Of a stretch of 64,000 bases of DNA, positions 1 to 12,200 are shown piece after piece. Position 1 is the first letter of the stretch. Each line of letters begins with the position of its first letter. Where the stretch lies: positions 62,620,001 through 62,684,000 of the forward strand of contig CM114271.1 of assembly GCA_050084515.1 (NCBI GenBank), read 5' to 3'. The position numbers were made by a program, and so were the translations under genes. The notes below the pieces were generated by a model. The model searched no databases. It was not told the origin of the DNA and saw only the letters and a list, made by a program, of their open reading frames with translations. The stretch is from Blasia pusilla. Its lineage: Eukaryota; Marchantiophyta; Marchantiopsida; Blasiales.

Positions 1-145
1 TCCTCATCCATCTTGTTGGGCTCCGACGGGTCTGATACATGCAACCACTCGAGTTCCGACGGGTTGCACAAACATTCTTGATGCAACTTGTCAATTTCTG
101 ACAGGTTGCATACTCAGGCAACCAGTCGGAACTGATGCGTTGCTT
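1..145. repeat. Cluster of short GGTTGCA / CCGACGGG motifs
   Basis: The words CCGACGGG, GGTTGCA and their inverses (TGCAAC, GTCGGA) recur several times in both orientations. The same words cluster again at 2360-2480, on the other side of the transposase remnant, so they may be subterminal binding-site repeats of that element. Confidence 0.45.
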
Positions 146-1981
146 GGTTTTCTACAGTTTCAAATTCCGATAGTTCCCACGCTTCTCAACTTAAGCTGCA
201 ACTTTTCAAACAATTCTTCAGCATGAGCTTGAAAGGACGAAATATTGAAATCACCTACTACATGAAGTTTCCCCATTGTCTCATCGGTACAATCCACCAA
301 TTGAGCCAATAGCACAACTCTTTGTACTTCCCCTCAATGCATGCTTCCTCCACCATCCATGAAGTTTTTCTTGACGCTCCATGGCGTGTTTCAAGGTTTT
401 GGTGTCCTTGCAGTGTTGGAGTGGAGTGACATGCTTTGTTCTCTTATTCTCCTTGATGCAAGATCTGGTGTACCGGGTCATAAACTGTTGCCAATGGAAA
501 GCATCCGACCTTTCCCTCTCTGGTTGAACCTCTCCACCCGATCACACTTCCCTAATAGCAATCCATCCAGATTGTGCATTGTCCGCCATGAATCCATAAA
601 TTTCCGGAGGTGGCCTTTTGTTTTCCTTCACCACCTCCAATACGAGTAACCAACACATCTTCAAACTTCCAACGTCTTCTGCTTTTACCCTCACAGACAA
701 ATATAGTTTTGAGTCCCTTCTCCACATGGTCGCAAACATGAGCACCCATGGTCAACCATCCATTGAGCACTCTGTAGCAAATATCAAAGCTTACCCAGCT
801 GCCGTAGAGATCTTCCCCTTCCCTCATTCGATCTATAAGATCGAGGCCACTCGATGGCCCTATAGTTGATATTTTGAAGACATAAGCCCTATATCCTTCC
901 CCTCCCTAGCCCATGAACTGCCATCTCTGAATAAGTGGAAATCCAGAGTTGGCCTTGATTCTGGAAATGGCATCCATTTCAGCCGTCTTTCCAACAAGTA
1001 GCCGTATTTGACGTAGCAAGTTTCCGAAGTATTTAGGATCAGCGAGAAATGCAAGATTTTCCCAGAGTTGTTTCTCCTCAACAGCCGTGATCTTGCCTTG
1101 CCCAGGGATTCCAAGCACTTGTTCACAAATTTTTGATGTTGTTGTTAACTTGATCACTCTGGGATTTGATCCCGAAGAGTTTCTATATACCTCGGCCACT
1201 TTCTTTGCCACATCCTCCTTGATGTGTCTCTGAATTGCACTGGTAACAGGATGAATGTGGGAGCCAACATGAACTGCCAACCTGGTGTACTTGGATGTGG
1301 AGCTATAGCCGTGCACAATGAAAAATATGTATGTTGGACATGCTCCAACGTAGAAAGGGGATGCTTGACAATGAGGACATCGATGACCTCCGGACGGTAT
1401 GGTTGCACAGACCTCATATGGAGTTTTTGCATTCTTTGGGGGGAATTGTAACGTATTTACTTGCCCATTGTGCTCTAGATACGTGCAGCCTGGACTTCTA
1501 CACTCGAGGGCTGCAACGCATTGGCGGCGAGAAACAATCCAAGGACCATTTGGAATTGAAGCACTAGTCCATTGAAGCCTGCACAATCGATGATAATCAG
1601 ACTTTCTGTCCATATCCTTCAAGCGTCCTCCATCTTTCTTTTGAGCAGGACCAGCAAGTGGAGGCAACTCAAAAATACAATTATCATCATACGTGAGCGG
1701 CAGCTCGTCAACAAGAATGTGTTTGAACATTTTAAAGGGCAGAGACGACAACAAACTATTTCCTGATACTTGCAAGAGGAATGAGTAGGTAGAGGCAAGG
1801 CCCGGTTGGTGTCCGACAGATCCACTGAGATTGACGATGTTGAAATATCTTCAAGAAGTACAACATTGTTACGAACGTGTGAATTTGGAGTCGATGTCGG
1901 ATCTACAGAGCTGGGGGTGGTAAACGTAGAGCTTGGTGCACTAGGAAATTCTGAAGATTCTGAAGAGGTAGGAGATTCCAT
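1..1981 (-). pseudogene. Decayed DNA-transposon protein with zinc-finger and DDE-like segments
   Basis: Three coding stretches in different minus-strand frames read as one broken protein. 1981 to about 1740 gives a Ser/Thr/Pro-rich N terminus. 1775-906 (289 codons) has a Cys/His cluster: CVAALEC with a further Cys, then CPHC and a later Cys, then VGSHIHP. That spacing is like the WRKY-GCM1 class of zinc fingers found in many transposases. 827-281 continues with FMADNAQSGW and, in another frame, FHWQQ followed by a basic stretch, resembling the core of transposases with an A-D-A...W and H-W pattern. Frameshifts between the stretches make it non-functional. The 5' end of the element probably lies beyond position 1. 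Family assignment is inference from motif spacing; a host gene derived from such a transposon is the alternative. Confidence 0.45.
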
Positions 1982-2359
1982 ACTTTACAGTCTGTTATCA
2001 TTGGCTGGAATCTCTCACCTACAATGTCCTCCGTACTATCCATCGTAACATCCTTGGAAACAAATATTGTTCCAATATGGAGAAGAAATCATAGTGAGAG
2101 GAAATTTTCCTCCACTAGTATGTAAGACTCAGGAGCTTGCGATCGAATTATTCTGATTGAGGAAGGGTCGCTAGATGACTGCCACAGGTGAGTTTCACAT
2201 AATTATCCATTCCCAGATGATTCCACCGGGTGCAGAATAAGAATAAGAATGGGAATGTTTAATTTATAGTGAATAGTGACCGTTATTCTTTTGACAGAAT
2301 TTGACTGACAAGATGCTCTTTCGTAGGTGAGATTTTTTGACGTAATGGATTCAATCCTA

Positions 2360-2480
2360 TTGCAACTTGTCGGAGTCCGACGGGTTGCAAATTTGGGGAC
2401 TCAGACACGTGGGTTGCAAAGATATGGAGTACCATCGTCTGTCAGAGTCTGAGTGCAACTTCAACCCGTTGGAGGCCGTT
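2360..2480. repeat. Second cluster of GGTTGCA / CCGACGGG motifs
   Basis: Contains CCGACGGGTTGCA, GTGGGTTGCA and several inverted forms (TGCAACTT, CAACCCGTT). It pairs with the cluster at 1-145 around the transposase-like pseudogene. The stretch from 2050 to 2360 between them shows no recognisable feature. Confidence 0.45.
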
Positions 2481-2565
2481 GGGTTGAACGCGATTATCAG
2501 TCGGTATCCCTTGCCTATGTAGCTTGTCTGATTTCGTTGGAGTCGGGATCCATAAGACCTCGCAT

Positions 2566-2878
2566 GGAGAGCTTGAGAGCTCATTCTCTCTTTGCTAAAC
2601 CTCTTGGCACGAGGCGGCCGAGCTATTTTCCCTTGCCTTGTGAATGTAACCAAAGCCTCTCATTAGGAGAGTGGGTAAGGTTGGACATTGAGAGAGAGTG
2701 CACACATTTGAGAGCTATGGTGTTGAGAGAGATTGGATCTACTTGATTTAATTGGAGATATTTTGGTACTTCTTGTCTCATTGTTTGGATGTCATGAGTT
2801 AGCATGGGATCGTGCGTGTTTGTGTGTATGTTTTCCGACATGGATGTATATTGTGTAGCAATGTGTATGCGCACAACA
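2566..2878 (+). mobile_element. LTR fragment (R1 3' part joined to R0) of the methyltransferase Gypsy family
   Basis: 2566-2750 matches the R1 block seen at 24930-25120, 60590-60768 and (inverted) 53700-53890, including the words GAGAGCTTGAGAGC and TCTCATTAGGAGAG. 2752-2878 matches the R0 block that follows integrase in copies 1-3, starting TTGGAGATATTTTGG and ending GCGCACAACA. The 5' part of R1 is missing. The short R1-to-R0 join matters for understanding the family (see findings). Confidence 0.75.
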
Positions 2879-3590
2879 GGGATCTTGTACTTCCATATTT
2901 TGAGAGGTCATATATGACCTACTTAAAGGAGGTGACCTACGATTCTAGATCACCCTTCCTTTATGAGAAGTGGAAACCTTGGAGATGTTGACCCTCCCAT
3001 CCTTTTGTGGAGCCACTTCCGCCTGTAGAGTCGAGGATTAGTTGGTAGTTGGTCTCATGAGAGGACCACATGTGTAATTTTAGGGAGTTATTGCCTTGTG
3101 AACTCTTGGTTATTAGTGACTTGCTAGGAGGAGATTACTTGTGTGTAGAGGTCATCCAAGTGGGGACAGAGGATATACCTCGGATGAAGCTTATTTAGAG
3201 CTCATCTTCCTTAGGATCATACCAATTTTGGGATTCATGCTACAATGCTGCTTGGATGTATTGAGTCTAGATTCTCTCTTCAAGAGTGGGCTAGGATTGA
3301 TCTAAGATCTCAAATATTTGGAATATGTTTCAGATTTTCTCCTACTATTAGTGTAGCATGTATCATTGATATGGATATTTGGATGAAGCATAGTTGATTG
3401 CAAGTTTCATCTAATTTCATATTCCATATCAACTTCATACTGGGGTTGTCCAATCGTTCATGTGTAGTTATGTTATGATTCATAGTTAGATGAATCTTAG
3501 ACTTGTGTACATGATAGCCGTTCTATGTTGGCAATGATGTCTATTCATATGATTCCTCCTTGATATTTGTATTACATGTACAACGATACG
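2879..3590. other. No recognisable feature
   Basis: No coding stretch or repeat match seen within the window. It could be further retrotransposon leader or degraded intergenic sequence. Confidence 0.4.
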
Positions 3591-3599
3591 ACGTGGCAC

Positions 3600-3830
3600 A
3601 AGTGTACCATGAAGGGCTTTAAATGACACGACACTCGATAAGAAGATGTGACATGTAGTGGCATCTCCTCCTCTATCAACAATATATGCACTACTCCTTA
3701 GTGTTGGTACGGCTCAACAATCGAGATAGTGTAGTGCTTCCACGAGCGACACGGCGCAGCAATCAGCGATGTGTTGCGGCTACCAATCACTATCGTGGCA
3801 GACTATGCCTTGAAACTCAACCCCATGTGT
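3600..3830 (-). repeat. Fragment of Gypsy leader sequence
   Basis: Shares words with the leader of copy 2 at about 52660-52790, in the same plus-strand order: CACTACTCCT/CTACTCCTAG, a CGAG-rich stretch and GTGTTG(C/T)GGCTAC. Copy 2 is encoded on the minus strand, so this fragment is minus too. The match is diverged and its ends are unclear. Confidence 0.4.
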
Positions 3831-3927
3831 TGATAACAATTGAGTAGCAACTAGCGGTAGTTGATCGACGTCAAATAAAAGACAATGGTTAAATGATAAA
3901 TGGTCAATAAAGGTCAATGGTAAATAT

Positions 3928-4363
3928 TGTGAGAAAACAGAAAGTGACGAAATCACTGAAATCTTTACAAAACTTAGAGATACAAAGTGGCCTAGTCCGT
4001 CCGTGCGCTCATAGAAGAGCTTCGATGGAACCTGAACTGGGAGATAACTCGACATACGAGAATACGCTTCCGCTACGGCTCCCGACTATTTGACTACTTG
4101 AGAAAACTAGGGTTTTTACCTATTTTTCTTCATTTCTATTAATAGAAAGTTTTTGTCTAACCCTATATTGGCGGAATATTGCATTTAGGGTGCCCCGCAC
4201 CCTGATGCAATATAGGGTTAGATAAACCTAGTAACGCTACTCCATAAACCACCTAAGTCATATTACTATGACTCCTTCGACGTCTAAGTCGGAACCATCA
4301 ATCTAGGCAAGGGGGCCGATCAGATTAATGGTGCTTAGAGAAGTGGATGTTGAGAATCCAACA
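3928..4363 (-). mobile_element. Solo LTR, family R3, with target duplication AATAT
   Basis: Read on the minus strand it begins TGTTGGATTCTCAAC and ends TCACA, the TG...CA ends of an LTR. The five bases on each side are AATAT (3923-3927 and 4364-4368), a perfect target-site duplication. It is a homologue of 5909-6328 and 61680-62100. No coding region lies next to it, so it is a solo LTR left by LTR-LTR recombination. The TGTTGG start is common in Copia elements, but the superfamily is not determined. Confidence 0.88.
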
Positions 4364-4368
4364 AATAT

Positions 4369-5360
4369 ATGATGTCACACATGGGTTAACATGACTCTAT
4401 TTTAACCTTATTAAAAAGTCAACCTCTTTTGGTTTTTTTCCTACGTCACTCATCCTTGAAAAAAAGGGTCAACTCACTAAATTTGGCTCATATTCCAATA
4501 AATTCCACAAATCTTGGATCAACATCCACTAAATAAAATACTTCTCTAACTCCACCAAGGGAAGTTACAAGATTCCAAAATTTCTACCTTCACACGTTGC
4601 CTATAGGAGCCCCACGAGAATGAGCATGACTTTGAGCTCCAACATCAAAATTATATCATATTTTTTTCACAATGTGCATGACTTCTCGATTTAAAAATTT
4701 GATGAATTAGCTCTTTTATCTAACCTTTCATTTGAAATTTGCAACAACTTTGCGCAACCTTCGGACTTAACTCATACAAATAATTAAGCAACGCTTATGT
4801 GCTGATTTATTCCACAATCTGTCAGAATCACAAATCACAAGTGCAGAAATAGTTCGAAGCCATGAAAAATAAAAAAGCCGGAAAATAAAATGAATGAATG
4901 AGAGGAAAAGAAGGAAAAACATTCAAACTTACAACATTTCGGAATTAGACAAATTGCAAGACATCATAGGAGCAAAAAACTTGCAAGACATGACAAAACA
5001 AAGGCTAGAAAAGAAAATGGACGAATGAGAGTAGAAGAAACTTTAGTCACACATACATGCTTCTCTCTTGCAAGTGCTATTGCAATTCCAAGACATGACA
5101 AGTTCAGAAAATACTTATAATACATGACAAAACATAGGAGAGAAAAAAATAGAAGAATGAAATGAAAAGATAGACAATCATGCAGACATGCAACCTTTTG
5201 GAATCCAATAGGTTACAAGACATTAGAACTATACAAGAGGTTACTATAGATATTGCTTGCCCCAGCATGCACCCGTACTATGGGAGCTGGCCGATGTGCC
5301 TAGAGATTGAAGGGTGCTACGCAAAGCATCAGCATGGAGAACCCTATCCCCATACTTGAA
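4369..5360. other. AT-rich intergenic stretch without recognised features
   Basis: Rich in A runs and in weak direct repeats built from a word like GACATGACAAAACA...GAGAAAA (4910-5170). No ORF of note and no similarity to other repeats in the window was seen. Confidence 0.4.
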
Positions 5361-5811
5361 TTCTAAAAGAAATCGTGCGCCACTTGTTTGTAAGAAAATG
5401 TAAATAGAAAATGAGACAAACAAGCAGCTCTTGCTTCTATGAGCACTCTAAGAGCTGCTAAATGGGAAACACGTTCCCCAAACTTTACAAATAGCAAAAT
5501 ACCAACGAACTCCCACAATATAAAGCTCTCAATCTCTCTTTGTAAAGCGTAATCACTCAAATTTCATACAATATGCACAAACTCCATCTCTTTCTTATGT
5601 CAAACCAAACCTGCTCTCCTGATGAGAGGCTTGGGTTATTCACTAGACAAGGAGGACTATAGCTCCACCATCTTATGCCAAGAGGTTCAACAAAGAGAGA
5701 ATGAATTCTAACACTTTCTTCTTGGGTATTACCCTTTCCCTCTCCCAAGCTCTGTCCATGGTAACATATGCTTGTAGGTCATGTGCTTGGCTCTTGACCT
5801 ATTGTAGGGGG

Positions 5812-6568
5812 CATGGTTGCACAAAAATGGAAAAATCCTTCCTTAGAAGAGACAAGTCTGGACATGTCCAAGGATATGGGTTTCAAGAGGTGGGACCCAT
5901 ACTTTTAGTGTTGGATTCTCAACATGCACTTTTCTGAGCACCATTAATCTGATCGGCCCCCTTTGTATGAAGAGAAGCCTAGATTGATGGTTCCGGCTTA
6001 GACATCGAAGAAGTCATAGTAATATGACGTAGATGGTTTACAGAGTAGCGTTACTAGAATTATCTAACCCTATATTGCATCAGGGTGTCGGGCACCCTAA
6101 TGCAATATAGTGTTAAATAGGGTTTCTATTAATAGAAACGAAGAAAAATAGGTAAAAATCCTAGTTTCTCGAGTAGTGAAATAGTCGGGAGCATTCTTGT
6201 ATGTCGAGTTATCTCCATGTTTAGGTTCCATTGAAGCTCTTCTGTGAGTGCACGGACGGACTAGGCCACTTTGTATCTCTAAGTTTTGTAAAGATTACAG
6301 TGATTTCGTCAATTTTTGTTTTCTCACATTTAGTCCATGATGGAAGGGAATGCAAGGATGAGAGAAGCCATGAAGGAGGAGGGGGTGGAGGTGCAGATGG
6401 AGGTGGAGGGAAGCACAAATGGGGGAGTATGGAACAAGAAAGCAAGTAAGGGGAATGAGAAAGAAAGGAAAGGTGAGGCTCATATGGACAAGTCCTTCCA
6501 TAAGACGAACATAAGTTCACAGACATGGACATGTCCACAGACACGGACTTTATCCACATGCAACCTTC
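5812..6568. mobile_element. hAT-type MITE (family R2) with 8-bp target duplication
   Basis: Begins CATGGTTGCAC and ends CATGCAACCTTC, giving short imperfect terminal inverted repeats (CATGGTTGCA against TGCAACCTT). The flanks are GTAGGGGG and GTAGGGGA, an 8-bp duplication with one mismatch, the size typical of hAT transposition. A second copy with a perfect 8-bp duplication lies at 45841-54367, and fragments at 7083-7112 and 62546-62745. It has no transposase and must depend on an autonomous relative. It is itself interrupted by the solo LTR at 5909-6328. Confidence 0.82.
5909..6328 (+). mobile_element. Solo LTR, family R3, with target duplication TTTAG
   Basis: Starts TGTTGGATTCTCAAC and ends TTCTCACA. 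The flanking five bases are TTTAG on both sides (5904-5908, 6329-6333). The empty site is visible in the related MITE at 45930-45950, where the same target sequence reads straight through. With 3928-4363 it forms a large inverted pair, but each copy has its own target duplication, so they are two separate insertions and not ends of one element. Confidence 0.9.
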
Positions 6569-6799
6569 GTAGGGGATTAAGGGTCACTTCCCAAAGTGGA
6601 AAGTCAACTCTACTCCTAACGATAACGTACAAGAAATTATAAATTTTTTTATATAACTCCAAATGAGCCGAAATGAAGGGGAAACTTACTCTTTGAGGTT
6701 ATCCAAGGCCTCATCATGTCGTCATTGACCTCTTGAGGCTGTCCTCCAATATCCTCAAAGGCTCTCTACCAAAACTCATTTATCTATGCTAAAAGAACA

Positions 6800-9241
6800 T
6801 GATATGCGGGATATGAAAAAATATACCAATTCCTTATCATCCTGTGTAAGATAGTCCCAAGAGAATAGACATCAGAAATCTCCATCAACACCTTGATATA
6901 GTAATGCATCAAGTGATGTTTTGGTAACTCTAGAGCCCGGCCTCCACGAATCGCAATCTACTCTCCGTAGGCCAATGCAAGCTTAGGGAGGACCCGTGCC
7001 GGCTACAAAATTGGCAACAAAAGCTTAGACTGAGTGCGGGCTAGCCGAGCTTGAGTATACGTTGCGGGCAAGGGTATTCGCGCGGACACGGATTTTGTCC
7101 ATGTACAACCTTGGAAAAATTAAGATCGATGATCCCAAAACACACTCAAGTGGGTCGAGGGATGGTCTAGATGGAAGAGGAACAACTCCGCAACTTATAT
7201 GATCCTCGAAATTATTAGGAAATTATAGCAAAATTTTTTGGGTATGGAGATCCTCATGCACCCAACCATGGTTATGAAAATATGCGAGTATTAAGAAGGG
7301 CGAAAAAAATATTGACCTTTGTCATTATGAACATTTTACATTGGTTAAAATGAGGAATATTCGGCCAAACTGCGCTGGTCATTATCATATCCATCCTCTC
7401 TAATACCTTTTGGAGATTTCCACTATAGGAAGGGCACCAACCCAACAAATGATTCTGGCATTCATGCTCCATTGCTCCCTTTGCCATCCAAGCATTGCCT
7501 CTTCAACTCACTTAAACCGGATTAGACACTATGTTCTTAAATGCCTTGGCAATAAATCTCCCATTGACTGAATAAGTTTTGGCAAAAAAAAATTGCACCA
7601 AAAGCACACCACCTTCAACGTTAACCCCTTGGCACTAAAATTAGGCCTCATATTTACTCTTTACTCCTTCTGCACACTCACAAGCTCCAAGTTATATTTG
7701 GACAATTGAACGGAAGGTTTCATCTTTGAGAATAAAACCTGGTCCATTGTTCCCGTTCTACAACCCAACCGGTGAAAAATTTTCTAGTTATCGGATTTAG
7801 GAATCAAGTCTCAAATCCATTTTCACAATTGGATTCACACAATTATATGCTTCAATCTATTGCGCAAAGGTAGTCTCCCAAGCCAACGCATCTTGGGAGG
7901 CCATGTGCCAATGATTTCTCTCTCTAATACCAAAAGATTTATTTATGATTTAGGCTATCCCTATCTCCAACAACAGCTTCACAAAATTCCCAAACCCATC
8001 TTTGGGTCCTTCTTTGAGTATCCATCTAAGATTGAAGTCTCATGAAAATCTAAGCATCACACACGAACACAGCCACTCATGTCAAATTAGAGCATTGCGT
8101 TGCCCAATGCCCCACCTCTCACTCCTCCCAATCGAGCGATTTGAAATGAGGGAAGTAATAAATTTGGTTTAAGAGTGCATAAAAATATTGGGAAAAAATA
8201 GCAGATTCTATTGTATTATGAATGGAAGCAACAATTCCAAAGAATCGAAACACATCCACAATAGAAGGAAAAATGTCCAATAAGGGGATGACATTTTTTT
8301 CTTCTACTCCCAAAGAAATGAATTAAAGTACTGCATTGAGATAATAATTCTTAAGAATGGATTGCATCCGTGAAAGAGAGAATAATAAGCCATAAGCTGT
8401 GGAGGTAAGTAGATGAAAACTAAAACTGATCACGTGGGCTGTAGGAAAATTTGTTTTATCCATCTAAGATCAAAGTCTCGCGAAATTTATTTCTCTAAAG
8501 AAAAAAACGTTAATTTATTCCAGAGATCCTCGTGAGCCATGTGGGAAACCCCCAAACTCCATCTACACGCGATCGTAGTGGGTGTAGATGGGATTTAGAT
8601 GTGAGGGAATCTTCCCACACAATTGTCAACAGCAACGTAATGCATGTTCCGAACTTTACCTGTCCTCTCTTCAGTCTCTCTCCCGAACGAACGTTTATAC
8701 ATCTCTGTGTCTTCGGATGAACTGGTTGGTATATACATCACTCCTAGATCATCACAACCCTCAGAATGCAGTAAGACAGTTTCAGTAAGTTTATCCAAAT
8801 AGATTCAGACTCGGAACCACCCACTCCGTGCTCTCTGAGGCTCTGGTGGAGTGTCAACATCTCATTGACAGCTCCAGTTTCAATCGTTTCAATCGATTCA
8901 CTGACATCTACAACACTGGACATTTCTCTGACGTTCCTACCAGTGTCATGCAAATGCATGATTACACCGTGATATGTCGAATATTGACGAGTTGATTGTA
9001 TGGATATGGATAGGTTCTTCCGAGAGTCCAGGCTTTCTGGTTCCCTCGTAAGCGGTGTCTAGGGTAGGGAGAGGGTTACGATTACCGAGAAATAATTAAT
9101 GTCTAATAGAGTGATCTTGATCCCAATGTATAGGGTGGAAACCAGAGATTCCAGGTGTCCAGACGATCTCCACGAAGGAGTCGCTGCTATACATCGTAGT
9201 TGGCTGTCAAGGCAGGAATCTCGTGGCGGATTATGAGTCGA
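6800..9241. other. Intergenic region downstream of the aminotransferase gene
   Basis: No ORF with recognisable domains on either strand. 7083-7112 (CACGGATTTTGTCC then TACAACCTTGG) matches the 3' end of the MITE family R2. The rest is unassigned and may hold the 3' untranslated region and terminator of the gene that ends at 9242. Confidence 0.5.
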
Positions 9242-12200
9242 TCAGAATAGGAAATTTACCAAGCTTGGATCTAGACTTGGTGGCAACTCTCGCGCCGGTA
9301 AAGCGCCAAAGGCGTCGAGGTTAGCATGGGCGAAGTATTTTGCTACTTGAAAGTAGGCGGCATAAGTGGAGTTGAGCTTTGCTCCGGAATTCGCATTCGA
9401 AGACGACCACGGAGATGTGGAGGTGGGTTTGAAGGTGAAGCAACTTGTTGGAGCTCCAGCTATGTCACCACCGAAAAGAGACAACGTTTGCCTGTTTTTA
9501 GGCATGAGAAGCTTCTCTGCATCTGTGATCATGAATCTGAGCTCGTCTCTGAAGCTCCAATTCCCTGTCTTCCAGTCCAGGTCATACAACTTGAGGAACT
9601 TGTGGCCAAAGTCCGCGATGAACTCGACCGCTGTTATGAGAAAGTCTAACTCCTCTATTGTTCCATAGTACGGTAGACTCACTCTCGCCCAGCCTGGCTT
9701 CAGCGACTCAAACCCCTGCCAAAATTGGAAAACTCCGAGTGATGAGAACGTACTTCACATGCTAAGTCAGCCGCTTGGACGACTCCTTTGTTTGACATGT
9801 TTCACAAAACCAGAGAGAGGGGATCGGACACGTGGATGAGGTAGATGCCCATGTGATGCAGCACGAGGTTCGATGCCCGTGCCAGGCTGGGGGTGCGAGG
9901 CCGGTGTCATACTGGAGTGCAAATTTAGCAAAGTTGCGACAGGTGTCGACGGGATGTTAAGACGACATGCATCACGGGTGTCCGAGAATTGTACAGACAC
10001 GAGGACTACTGAATCAGCATTAACTTGGTGTAGCTGGCTGCTTGGTTGCCGGAAGCCAGTTCGGCGCTATACGACATCCCGCCGCCGGCAGGGAGAACTG
10101 AGATATATCAATTGATCGGCGGCTATTAAGTAGCTAGCGCGTGTCGAGACCCAAGTTTGGGGGAGTAGTCAGAAGCTAGCGAAGAAAAATATTCACATTA
10201 AGCATGGGTGATTCGTAAGGATGGCCATTACGTTACCTCTATTATTATCCCGCGGAGCCTCAAAGCGACGTCGTCGCTGATCGAAAGCAGATAGTGACCA
10301 TAGGGCCCTGCACACGAGCATCCACCGCGCCCTTGGATGCCGAAAAGATCATTCAGTAGCGTGACGACAAAACGACCATGTAGCGGTTTCCCTCGGTTTC
10401 TAGCAGGCTGCTCTGGTCCCGAATTCCTCTTCAAGCTCTCTCGCATGGTGTGGAGGGAGGGGCCATCACCGTAGTTTCTGATGGAGGGCTGAACCTGTGC
10501 CGCGGAATGCGCGGATTCTGTGGGCGAATTGCCTTTCGCCGCCTTCATTGGCTTGATCGACGAGAAGAACTGGCGAAGCGGACTTGCGCCTCCGGGTGTG
10601 GCCGAGAAGAACTGGCGGAGAGGGCTTGCGCCTCCGGGTTTGGCCGCTTTACAATCATGTGACAAGGTGACGGATTTGGCGGTGTCCATTCCATTGCTGT
10701 TTACTGAGTCCAAGTCATAACAGTCTCCTTCCGATACATCCACACCTGGGTAAACATTGAAGGATATGATCGAAACTCGTTCGGCTGCCGTGCTTCCGTA
10801 GAGCTGGATCTTGGGATTGCAGCCTAACCTGGACAGAGCTATTTTCATGAAGGCCGTCTCTTGAGTGCTCATGAGATCTGTACCCATGAACTCCTTCACC
10901 CAGAATACCAGTCCCGTCCTCACTGCCTCCACAATTCCAGGAGTCCCCGCCATTTCCCGGCTCTCGATGTTCTCGTGATAGACTGTGTCCTGCCAGTCCA
11001 CCCGCCGGTATGAAATTTCCAATGTACGAAGATGGTTATAACGTCCATTCCATAGCTAGTAATGCAATTGTTGACCGATCGATCCATTTCTGACAAAATA
11101 CTATGTCTGGTCGAAATCTACGACATGGTTCTGGGATCAATCCTTTAATTTGTCCCGGTGGATCCCTTTAAATTGGCTTGGTTACCGGTAACGGGTGAAT
11201 CATCTTGTGGCCCGAGCCAAGGTCAGATTTAATCGGTATGAATCTATAAAGCATCGATACCAAGGACAACGGAGCACAATCGAGACCAACATCCACTGAT
11301 TGACGAATGAGACCATTGCTTCCAGGGCTGTTGGGAGGCTACAACTGTGAGGTTCTCGAATTGCAATCGAGGTAGATTGCTCTGGTTGATCTCGTGAGCC
11401 AACGATACCTTCGATGCTGTCGGGATCGGTTTTCCCATTTGTCTTCAGCGATAGGGCTAAGGAGAAACCCCATCTATGCGCATTGTATCTTGAGGACTAT
11501 CTACTGATCAGGCCTGGATGAGGGTTAGTCAGGTACCTGTTGTCGGAGGCCGACAAAGTCGACTGTGCCGCCACCGCTGGTGGAAGGCGCCATGGAACCC
11601 AATCGGTAGAGTTTCTTATTCATGAGCAGAATTCCGGACGTTCCCGGGCCTCCCATGAACTTGTGAGGACTGATGAAGACCGCATCGTACCCATCTGCCT
11701 GTCCCGAGCGCACATCAATCTCCACATGCGGAGCGCTGCATGCAATGACGCACGCCATGACTCGTCAATCTACATAGATCGAAGACTCGCCATTTTCGGA
11801 TAAGTACCGACATTCCTATTAATTATTTTTACGTCCTCTGCATACAAATGGTGTATTTTATTATGTTCATACAGCCCATCCACGTAGACACCATTCTCCA
11901 TCCATGATGTCTTACGTGTGATTTCGATTCTGACACGTGTCTCAAGGGGACGCTCACTCGTACCTAAGTTCCCGAAAGCCATAATAGTCACCCGGAAGAC
12001 ATTTATTGCCTGTAGTCGGGCAGCCTGATCCGGGCAGAGAAAAAAAACATATTTTCATATATAAAACCCAAATCCCCCCTTATCTCGACAGGTGGCTGGG
12101 TTGGGTGGGAAGGGCCCGTCCTCGAGTGCGGGCCAGGTAGGAGGTGATCGAGCCTCGCTGCGACAGACATTCTGCCCTTCCGACGGGCTAGGCTGCCCGT

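Larger units (their letters stand above)
5360..6800 (-). mobile_element. LTR/leader copy of family R1, interrupted by a nested MITE
   Basis: 5360-5803 and 6577-6800 together match, inverted, the R1 block of 24603-25250. Shared words include GGTTCAACAAAGAGAGAATGA, CTCCCAAGCTCT and TAGGTCA near the middle. At the far end an inverted form of the TGTCATG...CTTTTAG start is degraded. The block is split cleanly by the element at 5812-6568. Confidence 0.75.

Noticed and set aside
3928-6328. The inverted pair 3928-4363 / 5909-6328 as terminal repeats of one 2.4-kb DNA transposon
   Set aside because: Each copy has its own different 5-bp target duplication (AATAT and TTTAG) and TG...CA ends, so they are two independent solo LTRs.
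9840-9900. tRNA-like box B (GGTTCGATGCC) in intron 5, possible SINE or tRNA
   Set aside because: No acceptor stem, anticodon arm or convincing box A at the right distance.
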